A stretch of DNA of 64,000 nt from positions 79,948,017 to 80,012,016 of the forward strand of contig NC_134949.1 in the NCBI RefSeq assembly GCF_965638725.1, in the 5' to 3' direction. Position 1 is the first letter of the stretch, and every line of letters starts with the position of its first letter. The stretch is from Aptenodytes patagonicus. Taxonomy: Eukaryota > Chordata > Aves > Sphenisciformes > Spheniscidae. The notes beneath the pieces were generated by a model. It searched no databases. It saw only the letters and a program-made list of their open reading frames with translations, and was not told the DNA's origin. Both the position numbers and the translations under genes were made by a program. This document shows, one piece after another, positions 27,301 through 36,839 of the stretch.

Positions 27301-28741
27301 CTCTAATCATACTCCTTAAATAAAAATTCTTAATTGAAGCCTCTTTTTGTTTTTCCCCTTTAGTCTTGAGCATTTCTGTTGACGGCTTAATTATTTTCTG
27401 CCTTCAACCTTGCTACTCTTCGGCAGTATTTTGACTTATTCTCCAAAATATCATAAAAGGAAGAATACTAGGGAGAAAATAGATAAATAAAAAAACTCAA
27501 TTCAGAGATTACACAATATTCACAATTTTTCCTCCCCCGATTCATCTATAAAATGTATTCAGATTTGACTGGAAGGGTACCCAGAAAAAGTATCAATAAT
27601 TTTGAGACTTTCCAATATGGAACAGTGGGGCTAGGATGATAAAGAATATGATAATAATGCTAAATAATAGTTACTTACATTCATAGCTCTCACTTCAATT
27701 AGATAAGTGAAGAAACAACAGGCTCTAAAAAGCTAAATCATCAACTAAATCATTAACAGACTGTGGAAACTACGACCAAATGCTAAGCCCATCCTTGTGG
27801 GTCTTTGTTAGGACAACCCTCACCTCCTATCGTGTTGTTCTCTGGCAAATAGAAGATAAAATCCCATTTGTTGTATGGAGCTCTTCATTTTAAAAAGTTC
27901 CAGCACCCACAGGATAACAATGTGGAGGCACATCTACAAATGAAGGCTCTTGTGGGTTAAACTACAAAGCAGCTACCAACTGCAAAGCTACTATCTCTTT
28001 CCCAGAGGCATTTACTCATACGGCAAAGACCACAGACTCAAATCAAAAAGCAGCTTGCCATTGCTACAGTTCACAGCCCAAACTATTTAAGTAAAGCCAT
28101 CTTTATGTGACCTTAGTAAGCTGAACTATGAACTGGAGTGGCAAAGGCAAGGTGTGCCATTTGCAAACCACTCATTCTACAAGGGCTGGAAAGAGTAGAG
28201 AAGACAACTAGAAATGCAAAGTCCTTCAACCACCCCACCTCTGTCCTTCAATGCTGGAAAAATCCATACTTTCAGTTAAAGAAGCAACAACAGATCAGGA
28301 GCCTCCAAAACTCTGCTTGTGCTGCCGCCCCCCTCTGGTGCATACGAAGAGATTTTAAGCAGGCCCATTAGCCTTTACTTCCCCTCCACCAAGCCCTAAA
28401 ACTCTACTCCTCGATAGGCAAGCTATCACCATCCTCACCCATTCAGTGCAGCGATGCTGCCCCTATTCCTGGGCCTCCACCTGCACTGTTACTGTTTCCT
28501 CCCCACCAGGCGTTGCGTTCACAGAAAAGACCTGGCAAAGACCCCAAAACTGAAACCTCAATTCTGATAGCTACAGTGGAGAAGCAGGGCCACCAGCTTC
28601 CCACCGACCTCCCCCGCACCCCAGCCTGCTACCTGATCCGTTGGGCCCGATGATGCAGTTGAACCTCATGAAGGGGCCGATAACCTGCTGCCCCCGCCAC
28701 GACTTGAAATCCTTCATCACCAGCAACTTCAGGTAGCCCAT
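297..28741 (-). CDS. SMC1B: SMC1B, meiotic cohesin SMC subunit (19 coding exons; 3' end outside window)
   Basis: SMC1B pairs with SMC3 to form the ATPase arms of meiotic cohesin, holding sister chromatids and organising chromosome axes. Nineteen exons on the minus strand join in one frame with GT-AG introns and give 986 codons. The start is the ATG at 28741-28739 (Kozak GGC ATG G). Order along the protein: N-terminal head with Walker A GPNGSGKSN (residues 32-40), coiled coil from about 150 to 500, hinge about 505-665 ([34 protein letters not shown]), then the returning coiled coil to residue 986 ([11 protein letters not shown]). From memory human SMC1B is about 1,235 residues, so roughly 250 residues, including the signature motif and Walker B, lie left of position 1. 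The hinge and tail match the meiotic SMC1B form better than SMC1A. The order of this gene and RIBC2 matches human. Two conserved glycines are changed (see findings). Confidence 0.96.
1833..1986 (-). CDS. SMC1B: SMC1B exon 18 (residues 902-953)
   Basis: A 154-bp exon, [20 protein letters not shown] then [20 protein letters not shown] and DDISEVE. The KVQD and GSLDDI blocks match SMC1B. Acceptor ACGTAG, donor GAG|GTACTT. Confidence 0.94.
3237..3382 (-). CDS. SMC1B: SMC1B exon 17 (residues 854-901, 902 split)
   Basis: A 146-bp coiled-coil exon, [20 protein letters not shown] to FRKTLLTLN. It is divergent, but its 49-residue span equals the matching human segment as I recall it. Acceptor ATGCAG, donor TAG|GTAATT. 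Confidence 0.9.
4862..5003 (-). CDS. SMC1B: SMC1B exon 16 (residues 806-853)
   Basis: A 142-bp exon, [19 protein letters not shown] to EITGLQK. The RLEFExQKTRL block is conserved in SMC1A and SMC1B. Acceptor GACTAG, donor AAG|GTAACT. Confidence 0.95.
6709..6815 (-). CDS. SMC1B: SMC1B exon 15 (residues 771-805, 806 split)
   Basis: A 107-bp exon, [20 protein letters not shown] then [15 protein letters not shown]. The FCEEIGxENIR motif is diagnostic of SMC1 proteins. Acceptor TCAAAG, donor AAG|GTGGTA, phase 2 at the end. Confidence 0.94.
7619..7672 (+). repeat. T/G-rich low-complexity tract
   Basis: T runs of up to eight are broken by G or GG in SMC1B intron 14. It resembles several other tracts in this window. 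Confidence 0.8.
8588..8720 (-). repeat. A/C-rich low-complexity tract (T/G-rich on the minus strand)
   Basis: About 130 bp made almost only of A and C runs, in SMC1B intron 14. Open frames over it are low-complexity artefacts. Confidence 0.85.
9978..10094 (-). CDS. SMC1B: SMC1B exon 14 (residues 732-770)
   Basis: A 117-bp coiled-coil exon, [19 protein letters not shown] to EEFQKKINE. The ESEL and NIESQ blocks match SMC1B. Acceptor ATCTAG, donor GAG|GTAATG. Confidence 0.93.
10603..10740 (-). CDS. SMC1B: SMC1B exon 13 (residues 686-731)
   Basis: A 138-bp coiled-coil exon, [18 protein letters not shown] and [20 protein letters not shown]. The [10 protein letters not shown] block is shared with human SMC1B. 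Acceptor TTCTAG, donor ACG|GTATAG. Confidence 0.94.
11366..11512 (-). CDS. SMC1B: SMC1B exon 12 (residues 637-685), hinge glycine motif
   Basis: A 147-bp exon reading [20 protein letters not shown]. This is the glycine-rich hinge dimerisation segment through which SMC1 meets SMC3. It continues [13 protein letters not shown] into the second coiled coil. Acceptor TTCCAG, donor AAG|GTAGGT. Confidence 0.95.
12547..12726 (-). CDS. SMC1B: SMC1B exon 11 (residues 577-636), hinge
   Basis: A 180-bp hinge exon, [20 protein letters not shown] then [13 protein letters not shown]. The GNGLxC motif is typical of the SMC1 hinge. Acceptor TTACAG, donor AAA|GTAAGA. Confidence 0.95.
12930..14970 (+). mobile_element. 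CR1 LINE copy, endonuclease plus reverse transcriptase remnants, 3'-truncated
   Basis: This is a dead copy of the CR1 non-LTR retrotransposon ORF2, lying antisense to SMC1B in intron 10. Endonuclease traces start near 12930 (ETWW-like [10 protein letters not shown]) and continue with [20 protein letters not shown] and [12 protein letters not shown] linker with [20 protein letters not shown] follows, then RT motifs [27 protein letters not shown] and [25 protein letters not shown] stands where active copies have FADDTKL. Stops and frameshifts interrupt it (for example after the SMIFE and FNTVS segments). It stops at NRNLMKF, without the rest of ORF2, the 3' UTR or the terminal 8-bp repeats. It fills most of a 2,367-bp intron. 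Confidence 0.93.
14982..15025. repeat. Overlapping inverted repeats at the CR1 3' break
   Basis: An 11-bp perfect inverted repeat, TTAAGCTTAAC at 14998-15008 and its complement at 15015-15025, is separated by 6 bp. It overlaps an imperfect hairpin at about 14981-15003 with arms CTTAACAC and GTGTTAAG. It directly follows the last recognisable CR1 codon. Confidence 0.8.
15094..15279 (-). CDS. SMC1B: SMC1B exon 10 (residues 515-576), hinge
   Basis: A 186-bp hinge exon, [20 protein letters not shown] to [11 protein letters not shown]. It is close to human SMC1B across its length. Donor GAT|GTAAGT. A CR1 copy lies about 120 bp inside the following intron. Confidence 0.95.
15280..18173 (-). other. 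SMC1B: SMC1B intron 9, nothing recognised
   Basis: A 2.9-kb AT-rich intron with scattered short open frames and no family I can name. None of these frames has coding character or a homologue I know. Confidence 0.7.
18174..18381 (-). CDS. SMC1B: SMC1B exon 9 (residues 445-514), entering the hinge
   Basis: A 208-bp exon from [18 protein letters not shown] to [12 protein letters not shown]. The end enters the hinge. Acceptor CAAAG with a poor pyrimidine tract, donor GTG|GTAATT. Confidence 0.94.
19339..19421 (-). CDS. SMC1B: SMC1B exon 8 (residues 418-444, 445 split)
   Basis: A short 83-bp exon, [20 protein letters not shown] then EEYAKIC. The [11 protein letters not shown] block is identical in human SMC1B. 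Acceptor GCATAG, donor CAC|GTATGT. Confidence 0.93.
20000..20405 (-). mobile_element. CR1 LINE 3' fragment
   Basis: Read on the minus strand it encodes DLFSLEKKR then [11 protein letters not shown], and later a segment matching the CR1 end-of-ORF2 phrase on a protein loaded against '[10 protein letters not shown]'. This is the C-terminal part of CR1 ORF2. It lies in SMC1B intron 7, in the same orientation as the gene. The terminal 8-bp repeats are not visible, so it is truncated at both ends. Limits are approximate. Confidence 0.88.
20925..20960 (+). repeat. G-run and G-rich tract
   Basis: Nineteen consecutive G (20925-20943) are followed by AGGGGAAGGGGGAAGGG. On the SMC1B transcript strand this is a C-run. 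It can form a G-quadruplex on the plus strand. Confidence 0.95.
21703..21843 (-). CDS. SMC1B: SMC1B exon 7 (residues 371-417)
   Basis: A 141-bp coiled-coil exon, [20 protein letters not shown] to RRKKKEVE, phase 0 at both ends. Acceptor CTCCAG, donor GAG|GTATTT. Confidence 0.94.
23282..23537 (-). CDS. SMC1B: SMC1B exon 6 (residues 285-370)
   Basis: A 256-bp coiled-coil exon, [20 protein letters not shown] to IELGESQ. The conserved [11 protein letters not shown] block identifies it as SMC1. Its acceptor follows an unusual T/G-rich rather than C/T-rich tract (see findings). Donor CAG|GTGAAT. Confidence 0.94.
23540..23630 (-). repeat. T/G-rich tract directly upstream of SMC1B exon 6
   Basis: On the transcript strand this is roughly 90 bp of T runs and G or TG steps ending at the exon 6 acceptor TTTTTTTAG. 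It replaces the usual C/T tract. Confidence 0.85.
23999..24237 (-). CDS. SMC1B: SMC1B exon 5 (residues 206-284, 285 split)
   Basis: A 239-bp exon starting [20 protein letters not shown] and continuing [13 protein letters not shown], a conserved SMC1 signature in the first coiled coil. Acceptor TTGGTAG, donor ATGAA|GTAGGT; it ends in phase 2. Confidence 0.94.
24615..24818 (-). CDS. SMC1B: SMC1B exon 4 (residues 138-205)
   Basis: A 204-bp exon beginning [20 protein letters not shown] and ending [12 protein letters not shown]. It carries the head into the first coiled coil. Where human SMC1 proteins have ISxSGEL, this protein reads ISNSWEY. Acceptor TTTTAG, donor GAG|GTAACT. Confidence 0.95.
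25985..26097 (-). CDS. SMC1B: SMC1B exon 3 (residues 100-137)
   Basis: A 113-bp exon encoding [18 protein letters not shown] and ending [14 protein letters not shown]. The final segment is the conserved head-domain Q-loop region. Acceptor CTTTAG, donor CAG|GTGAGC; it ends in phase 0. Confidence 0.95.
26638..26826 (-). CDS. SMC1B: SMC1B exon 2 (residues 37-99, 100 split)
   Basis: This 189-bp exon completes Walker A (GKSN) and continues [12 protein letters not shown], then [19 protein letters not shown]. The acceptor is TTAAG|GAAA. The donor is CGTG|GTAGG; using the GT four bases later would put a TAG in frame. The usual glycine of the FVxGEK motif is a cysteine here (TGT). Confidence 0.95.
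28633..28741 (-). CDS. SMC1B: SMC1B exon 1 (residues 1-36 plus split 37)
   Basis: The 109-bp first coding exon begins [15 protein letters not shown] and ends inside Walker A (GPNGS then split G37). Its donor reads CAG|GTAGCA, weak but GT. The 109-bp length and phase-1 end fit SMC1-family exon 1. Confidence 0.95.
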
Positions 28742-29204
28742 GCCTGCAGCAGCAGTGGGCGAGGAGCAGCTGAGGCCGCTAGGCCGTTAACTTCCTACTC
28801 CCTCACAAGATTTAAATAATCAACGAGTATATTTTACTAGTTTGTCTTCCGGGGGAGGGAAAATCCCCTCCCCGTGCGCTCGGCCCCCGCCCTTCCCCCC
28901 GCCCGGCCTCTCCCCTCAGCAGGCGGCAGGCGACGCCGCCGACAGCGCGCCCTCAACGGCCGCCCGCCTCGTGTTCGCAGCCACACGCCCTCGCCACGTT
29001 GGGCGGCGATGGCGCGGGCGGAAGGGGCGGGGGAAACGGGGAAGGGGCGGGGCTCCCGTTCCCATCGCGACCCCGTGTGTTGTGCTGCCGGCGGCAGCTG
29101 TCCCGGCCGCCGTGTGTGGTTCTCCCGGCGGCAGCTGTCCCGGCCGCGCTTCGCTCCTGGCCGTCGCCCGCGCGGTCCCGGCGGCCGGTTGCTCTCTCGG
29201 CGCC
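28742..29204. promoter_or_regulatory. Shared bidirectional promoter of SMC1B and RIBC2 (CpG island)
   Basis: The two start codons point away from each other with 463 bp between. The sequence is GC- and CpG-rich from about 28850 on, and the island continues through RIBC2 exon 1 to about 29560. GC boxes (GGGGCGGGG cores) lie at 29024-29033 and 29044-29053. No TATA box is evident. MYB-type hexamers are CCGTTA at 28784-28789 and CAACGG at 28954-28959. Transcription starts cannot be placed from sequence alone. Driving both genes from here is inferred from the layout. Confidence 0.85.
29088..29147 (+). repeat. Duplicated 23-bp GC-rich block in the shared promoter
   Basis: The block at 29088-29110 (core GGCAGCTGTCCCGGCC) recurs identically at 29125-29147, a 37-bp period. 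Each copy contains the E-box-like palindrome CAGCTG. It lies 58 bp upstream of the RIBC2 start, probably in its promoter or 5' UTR. Confidence 0.93.
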
Positions 29205-29321
29205 ATGAGCAGGCTGGGGCTGCAGCGAGACCTGCAGGAGGCTGCCGCCCTGGAGCGGCGGCGGCAGCGGGAGCTGCAGCGGCAGAGCCGCATCTTCAAC
29301 GCGCGAGTCCGGACCATAGGG
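29205..29321 (+). CDS. RIBC2: RIBC2 exon 1 (residues 1-39)
   Basis: A 117-bp exon, MSRLGLQRDLQEAAALERRR to FNARVRTIG, within the CpG island. The EAAALE and RTIG blocks match human RIBC2. Donor GGG|GTGAGG. Confidence 0.94.
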
Positions 29322-32300
29322 GTGAGGGCGCGGCCCAAGCCCCCGCCCGGGCCGCGGTGCAGCGGGGAGGGACGGCGCCGCCCGCCCCGCTTCGATGTGT
29401 TCTGAGGAGATCGGTCTAAAGTGGGGGCGACCCCGAGGGCAGACCAGGGAGGGGAGCCGTACCGGCCGGGGAGGGCGGGAGGCAGCCGGCCCAACCCTGC
29501 GGGGAGCGCGGGCCCCCTCAGCGCCTCCTGAGTGCGAGCACGCGTGGTTCCAGGTGGGGGAAACGCGGAGAAAACGCCCTGGTGCGTCTTTTAGAGGGCT
29601 GAGGCGCTTTTAAAAAGTTGGTGGTGAAAGCGAGTTGATACTCTCTAGGCATCGTCAACAGTTATTTTTGGCAGCTGTCGCGGGAGGGGTGTGTGTGTGA
29701 GAGAGTCTGAGGGGGACTTGGGTCTCACTGCTGTAGGGTTCAAGGGCAAGATTTCATTTTTCCTTAACAGGACTGAAAGATCAAGCCCCGTCTTTCAGTA
29801 TCTGTGTAGGAGTTAACAATGTAGTATGCTTTACTTAGGGGTGAGCCAGAAACTTGCAAAGTCAGCTCACACAAAAGTGGCATAAAAAGTAGTTTTTACC
29901 TCTGTGCTGTGCTGATACTTCCCTCATCTGTTTGATTCTCACTAGAAGCTAGAATCGGTGCCGTGAGAGACTTATTGCTGAAAGGGATCCTGTGATTGGT
30001 CCCTATTTTGCATCAGGCAAAATAAGACAGATCCATCAGGCCATGTTTATGTATATGGAATTAACTGATGTGCCTGATTTTTCTTGGCGTGGATGTCAGA
30101 ATGTGAACGCCCTTCAGTCTGTGAAGATTTGTGGGGATGATAGCTTCAGTCTGGAGGCTTTTCTCTGGAGTCCCCTATGCAGTTTGCACACTGAACGTCA
30201 GAAAATTGTGTTGTATTTTATACCTATTTAAATTTTGGATGAAATAGTTCATTTAATCTTCCTGTAATGTGTCCAAAGGCCCACATTAAGGTTCTGTGTG
30301 TGTGCGTGGAGGGAAGAGTGCTGTGAGGTGCAGTAAGTTTACATTTTGCTTGTAAAGTATTTTGAGTGCTCTACGCTGATGCATATATCGTGTAAGTGCT
30401 GGAGCATTAACTAGCGGAGAATCAAATTTAGAATTGATGAAAATAAGTCCCATCTGTTGACTTCATTGGACTGGTAGAATTGCAACAGATGTCAATTTGA
30501 TCCATCTTGTCTCAGGTATGGAAACGTGTCTCAAGTCAGTGTAAAGATATCTTCATCTTATCCCTGACAGTACCTTGGATTTATTCTTGTCGCTCTTATG
30601 CAGGAGTCATTGTAGTTGCACAGCAAAGTAGCAGTTCCCACTTAATGAACAGGACAGGTTGTCCACCTGATACAGCATCCTGACACATACAGTAGCCAAC
30701 AATATACTTAAGTGGAAGGAGCCAATAACCTTTTTTTAACAGATGTGGGCTAATAACCTTTTTTTAACAGATGTGGGATTGGTATAGTAAGATAGTTCAA
30801 CTTTCTTCATCAGGAAACACATAATTTCTCTGTAAGATGGCTTTTCTAGAGCCTTAAAAATGAAATGTAAACCATAAATTCTCAGCTAATGAAATAGCAT
30901 ATCTTGGTGTACTTTATTGAGCAATACTGAAGTACACCATCTGAAGGTCTTTCCCAAATACTTTTGCAGAACAAACTTATCAGACAGGTTTTGATAGATA
31001 CATTTGCATGAGACAAACATCTAAAATGAAGGAGAGCCCATTGGACGAATTTTGTAAATATTTTGGTTAACATCATTCAATGTACCTTATTCATTGGATG
31101 AACAATGACTGCTGACAGAAGGGGCTATTGTTGTGCTTTTAAGCTAGGCCAAGTCCAAAGCATGAAGAGTCAACAAATCTATACAGAGATAAACTATATC
31201 AGTATTTCCGATGTGGTTTTAGATTCTTTGCTTTCCCTCTCTCTCTCTCTCTCTCACCAGTTTAGCTGAGCAGCTGTCTCTGACAAAATTAAAAAATCAA
31301 GGTGGTATTTGACTTAGACACCACAAATCCTTAAGCAGGGATTAAGTAGTTCAAAAACAGGGAGGTAATATACTGACTGGAAAGTAGAATGGGAACTGAG
31401 ATTTTAGGGTTTTTTCTTGATTATTACTAGTTTTATTATTACTTTGACTTCTGTATCTGTTTCCTCATCTGAGTAATGGAAAAGTAAGATACTGCTCTCT
31501 TCACTTAGAGATTTAAGAATTTATCCTCAGTAAATCAGTAATTTCCCAAAAGAGTTCAGATGAGTAGTCCAAATGAAAAATTACTTCCCATTTATATATG
31601 AACTATTATACATAAATACAAGAAGATTAGAAATTAGCTGATTCAAACTGTTCATAGTAGGGGATTTGTTATTTTAATGCTTAAAAGTTAAACCTGTAGC
31701 TTTATGTGACTAGGAAGGTTGTTTTAGGGATGTATTCTTGTCAAGTGAAAGCTGTTCTAATGGGAGAGAGCTGATAGCATAACGGAATTTGCACGCACAA
31801 GTCAATACATTGACTACCTGTATTATTGCCAGAAACTACTAATGAAGTCGTATTGAATTTCTCTTAACAGTGTTTCCTATAGTTGCACTGAAAGCTTGGT
31901 TTCCCAAATGAGACCTCTAAATGAGTTGATATTTAACGCCGGCGACATCATTGTTTTTGGACAATGATACCCTGTAGAATACTTTATGGTTTCACCCTTG
32001 CTTACAGATTTACCTCTTTACCTGATTGGTATAGTCAGTAGTCCTTTACAGCATTAACAATGTGTATTTTCAGCCACGATCTGTTTAGGTCTGGTTTTAG
32101 GCAAAGATTATCAAAATAGTTTACCAGATTCTTGAAGAGTTGTCATTGGTTTTTGATAAATCTTTTAAAGATATTAAGTGATTTGACCAGTAAAAAAAAA
32201 AAGAAATCCAGGTTTCTGCCTATTAATTTGCCACCTTCTGTCAACAAATGTGGGATCCAATTCTTTTGCCTAAAACGTAGGTGGCTGCTACCATTTGATG

Positions 32301-35300
32301 ATATGCCCTAGGGTATTATGCCTTGCTCAGCTACCATTCTCCAGGGATGTGAATATTCTGTATTGTATCTGTCAGCTCATTGTAGATGTCTGCATGTATC
32401 TCAAATGGCACCCAATATTGCATTTTGGCAACTACATGAATCCCACTCTCTATCAGATAAGACTGGAAAACTTCTTTCCATTCCCCATTATTTCTTCAAT
32501 GTACTTTTAGTGAACCATCTGTATTTTTTTCAAATCTGAACTATTACAACTTCTGGTCATCTTGACTGTCAAAATACTTACTCGCTTTATAAATGAAAGC
32601 AGAAAACCAAGAAAAACTAAGTAAAAATGCCAGCTGTAATGGGGAAAACATATTCTGTGTAATGCAGCTTAAAATGTTTATAGCTCTATATATCATGTAA
32701 ATTTGGTGTTTTGTTCTGATTTGGTGCAAGAATATACCTATCATTACTAAAATGAAGCAAACAAACAAGAATATTGCTGTTTCTGAATTTTCTTTTTACG
32801 TTGCCTGCATTGAATTGTGAGGTGTATATGCTCTGTTGGTAGTGGTTTTATATCATTCTCTTACAACTGTGAATGAATGTAGCTTGACAATGCCTGTTTT
32901 TAATAGTTAAAACATAGTATCTTTTAACTGCTTTTTTTCATTTTAATAGGTTGATAAAGATGCATTGGATACCCAGGTCAAGGATAGGAAAATTCAAGAA
33001 GCAGCTGAAAAAGCACGAAATGAAGAACTTGGTATATTCATAGATATTCTGATATTTCTGTGAAGAGTTAAATGTAATTTACTATCTGTTTCCTGCTTGC
33101 TTTTTCCCTTGAAGTATTTCAAAACTGCCATATTTATTTCCAAATGGAGCCTATCTCCTTGACTCTTGCTATATGTCTCTACCTATATAAATCTATCAAT
33201 CAAGAGATATATATATATATAAGCGCAATTGTAGGTTTTTCTCCAAATTCAGACATACAAACTGAATACTATAATGTGTAGTCCTATTTATGTTCATACA
33301 TTTGCATTGGTACAGTATGTGTTTTCCTCAGTATCTGAAGATTTATATTGACATGATTAAACTGGTATACATTTCCTAATAGGCCAGAATTTTCAGTGTT
33401 TTCCTTTAATAAGTGTTGACAAATAGCATTGTTTAGAGACCTGAAGATAGGGGAGCATTTTAAAAAAACTTAATTACTTAATACTGTTCTTTTCAGAATA
33501 GTAGTGGCAAATTTGTTTGATTGCTTTCTTGTAGAGTAAGCCCATGTTCTGTCTGGCTATTCTTAAGTAGAATGTATAGATTCTATAGAATCCTCTATAG
33601 ATTATTATTGCTAGAAGCATGAGTCATGTACAACAGGTCTGTAAGTAGGAGCCATTGCTGAGTCAGAACACATAGCCACACAAGTATTTCAGCCATGTCC
33701 CCTGACCTCAAAACCCTTTGTGGCCCTCTGTGTTTGGAATGCTTTCCTGTGATATCATGTGAAAAGGTCGCACAGACTGAGCTCTCCGTGGGTTTCAAGA
33801 AGAGCTAGAATGGAGCTGCCAACTTCCATGCTGTGCTTCTACGGCTGCTTGTGATTTTCCTGGCAGAATACCTGTCAGACTCTTGACTCCTAGGAAACTG
33901 CCAGAAGCAATGTGTAGTCTGGCAGCAGAGGAAATGATCTTTTCTTGTGAATTATATTTAAATGGCTAGAATGGCTAGTTTTGAGTTGGGGTTTTTTGTT
34001 ACTTTTTTTTTTTCCTTTAAAACTACATCAGTTACAGCATTTTGATTAAATGGGCAAGAGCTATTAAGCTCTTCAAAAACTGTTAGTGCCAGCCAATTCT
34101 TTTGGTGCTATGATTAGAAAAATCATTGGAACTATGAAACAGCTATCTATATTCCTTTCATTGGGAGCCCGATTTTAATTTTTTTCTTGACAAGCAACAA
34201 TGTATTTCAGTTGTAACTGTAAACTAAATGAGAAGAATTAGTGTACAGTACATTTCATGTGTTACTGCAAGTTTTACTCAAATGAAACCTCATAGTTCTA
34301 GAAGTATTTCTTATTGTCTGTTTCACATGCATATATTTCATTGTAACATTAATAAGACAACTGATTCCTATAAAACTGGAAGTATTTTATAAGTAAGTAT
34401 TACTAACATTAGAGTGTTTGCTGGGCTGGTACACATAGATGAAATACTCCTTCCTAAGGTATAAAAGTTTGAAGACATTCTATTTATTCCTCTTCAGAAT
34501 TTTATTTTCCATCTTATATGCGCACTTCCATGACACGTGCACTTCTAAGAATTGTATTTTCATTGTGTTCATTTTTCTCTAGCTAATGAAATGAAGCAAA
34601 ATGACAAGATCATGTGTATGTTAGAGGAACGTCAGAAAAATGATATCAGAAACATAAATAAGGCTATCAGTGAATTTCAGAAGAATTTTCAGAAGCCAGA
34701 AACAAGACGTGAATTTGACCTGTCTGATCCGCAAGCCCTAAAGAAGGATAGACCTGCTCGACTTTCAGACAATGATCCTCGATGTACTGTATCTGGCTTG
34801 CAGAAGTTTATGGGTGAAGACTTAAACTATGATCAGAGGATGAAATTTCAAAAGGAGCAGTTAAGAGAGTGGTCTCTTCAGCAACAGAGAGACTGGAAGA
34901 ATGCATTAGCTGATCAAAAATTTGCAGGTAACAAAAGAAGATAATAAGGTTTTAATCTGCTTTTTCTGAAATTCTGGTGTATCTGACAAAACTATGGTAT
35001 AGCCTATTGTGTCAGAGTCTGACATAGCAGTATTTTACTGCTATGATTCAGTATATATTCAGAATATATTCAGAATATTCAATATTCTGCTTTTAGAAAT
35101 ACTGCAGCAGTTTTTACTTTACAAGCTCTAATGTATTCAATATCTCACTTAAGAAATGTATTTTTAATAACATGATGATTTCATTTCTGTTTTACGCCTC
35201 AAATGAAGTATCAGAGCATTCTGAAAAACCATCTATGTTTTGCATGCTAGATGGTATGTTTACTTCATCAGACCAAATTGTTCAATCTTTACTATTCTAG

Positions 35301-36805
35301 AGCAGACAAAATAATACTGATTTTTCTTTTCTAGCTTGTCATGAAACATTTTTTCTGCAGTACTTAACATACTTTTTCATTTTAACTTTGTCTAACTGTT
35401 GAGACAAGACGGGTTACGTAATAAAGTGATTTCATGACTCACCTGAAATTCCAAGATGCAAAGCTGCTCTGGTAGGATTCAGAAATAGTTATGTAATTCA
35501 GCCTACTGTATCTGTAGCTCCTCTGTCTGTCTGTCTGTCTTTCTCTCTCTCTCTGTGTCTTATAGTAGCTTACTCATATGGCACATCGTGTCCATGAATA
35601 TTGACTAAATTTCATTTTAATTCATTTAGATGATCTTTATGACAAGAGTAGGATTGAACTTGACCAAAAGACTATGGAGCAACAACGAAAAGAAGAAGAA
35701 AGCAGGCGTGCTGTTTGTGCAGCTACTAAAGATTTCAATAAAACCCAGGTAAATTAATGTTGGGTTGGTTTGTTTGTTTTTAAAAAAAGTGGAGACACAG
35801 AAGGAAAATAAGATGAGCAAAAGTACAATGAGTAATGATGTTTTCGTAGAGGTTTCTTAGCAGCTAATTTCCAAGGCTGTTTCAATAATTGGAAGACAGA
35901 ATTTATTCACTTTGCCCTCTGCAAGGATCTCGCTATCCTCTGTCTAGTTACCCTCTGCCAAAATTCTCTCTCCTTGCTGACTAGAGGGCAGCAACAACTC
36001 CCCAGTATCTCCGGGACTTTTAGTCTGTCAACTGGGGTACAGCAAAAGTCTCCCATGCTTCCTTCTGGTTTTGTATCAGTCATTGGATAATCTTAGCTGT
36101 GTCTGCCTGTTTTTCTTTTTGCTTGTGTGGAAACATTACTACCAGCAGCTTTTTGTCTTTATTGCTTATGTTAATTCCCCACACCCACTGTTTTTGGCAC
36201 TTTGGCTTCTTCCTTGGTATTTGCATACATGTCTCTTGGTTCCAAGCATGCTTTGGAACCTACTGAAACATGTCATGAACCTTTCTCTGTCTGTCTTAGT
36301 ACCATTATCTGTCATGCTCCAGTTCTTTATCTTACTGCACAGTTTTTTTTTTCCATTCAGCTTATACATACAGCTCAAAGGGCTACATGGACACTATTAG
36401 TTTGCTTAAACTATATTTGGTGTGAATTAGTGTCCTGGTTTCGGCTGGGATAGAGTTAATTTTCTTCCTAGTAGCTGGTACAGTGCTGTGTTTTGGATTT
36501 AGGATGAGAATAATGTTGATAACACACCGATGTTCTAGTTGTTGCTAAGTAGTGCTTACACTAGTCAAGGGCTTTTCAGCTTCCCATGCTCTACCGACTG
36601 AGAAGGCTGGAGGTGCACAAGAAGCTGCACCAGCTGGGAGAGCTGACCCCAAAGTGGCCACAGGGACATTCCATACCGTGTGACATCATGCTCAGTACAT
36701 AAACTGGGGGAAAGCTGGCCAGGGGGGCCGCTGCTCGGGGACTGGCTGGGCATCGTTTGGCGGGCGGTGAGCAATTGCACTGTGCATCACTTGCTTTGTA
36801 TATTC

Positions 36806-36839
<34 letters not shown>

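Larger units (their letters stand above)
21844..28632 (-). other. SMC1B: SMC1B introns 1 and 3 to 6
   Basis: Intron 6 is 21844-23281, intron 3 is 24819-25984 and intron 1 is 26827-28632; introns 2, 4 and 5 are short. They contain a C-run at 25188-25197 and the T/G-type tract before exon 6. Otherwise I see no repeats or genes. Confidence 0.65.
29322..34582 (+). other. RIBC2: RIBC2 introns 1 and 2
   Basis: Intron 1 is 29322-32949; its first 240 bp are still CpG island. Intron 2 is 33032-34582. They hold a 28-bp tandem duplication, a (CT)n run at 31237-31255 and a short (TA)n run near 33209-33222. No recognised mobile element. Confidence 0.7.

Noticed and set aside
28842..29494. Several long open frames on both strands in the CpG island
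   Set aside because: GC-rich sequence lacks stop codons. Only the part from 29205 to 29321 matches RIBC2; the other frames are proline-, arginine- and alanine-rich artefacts.
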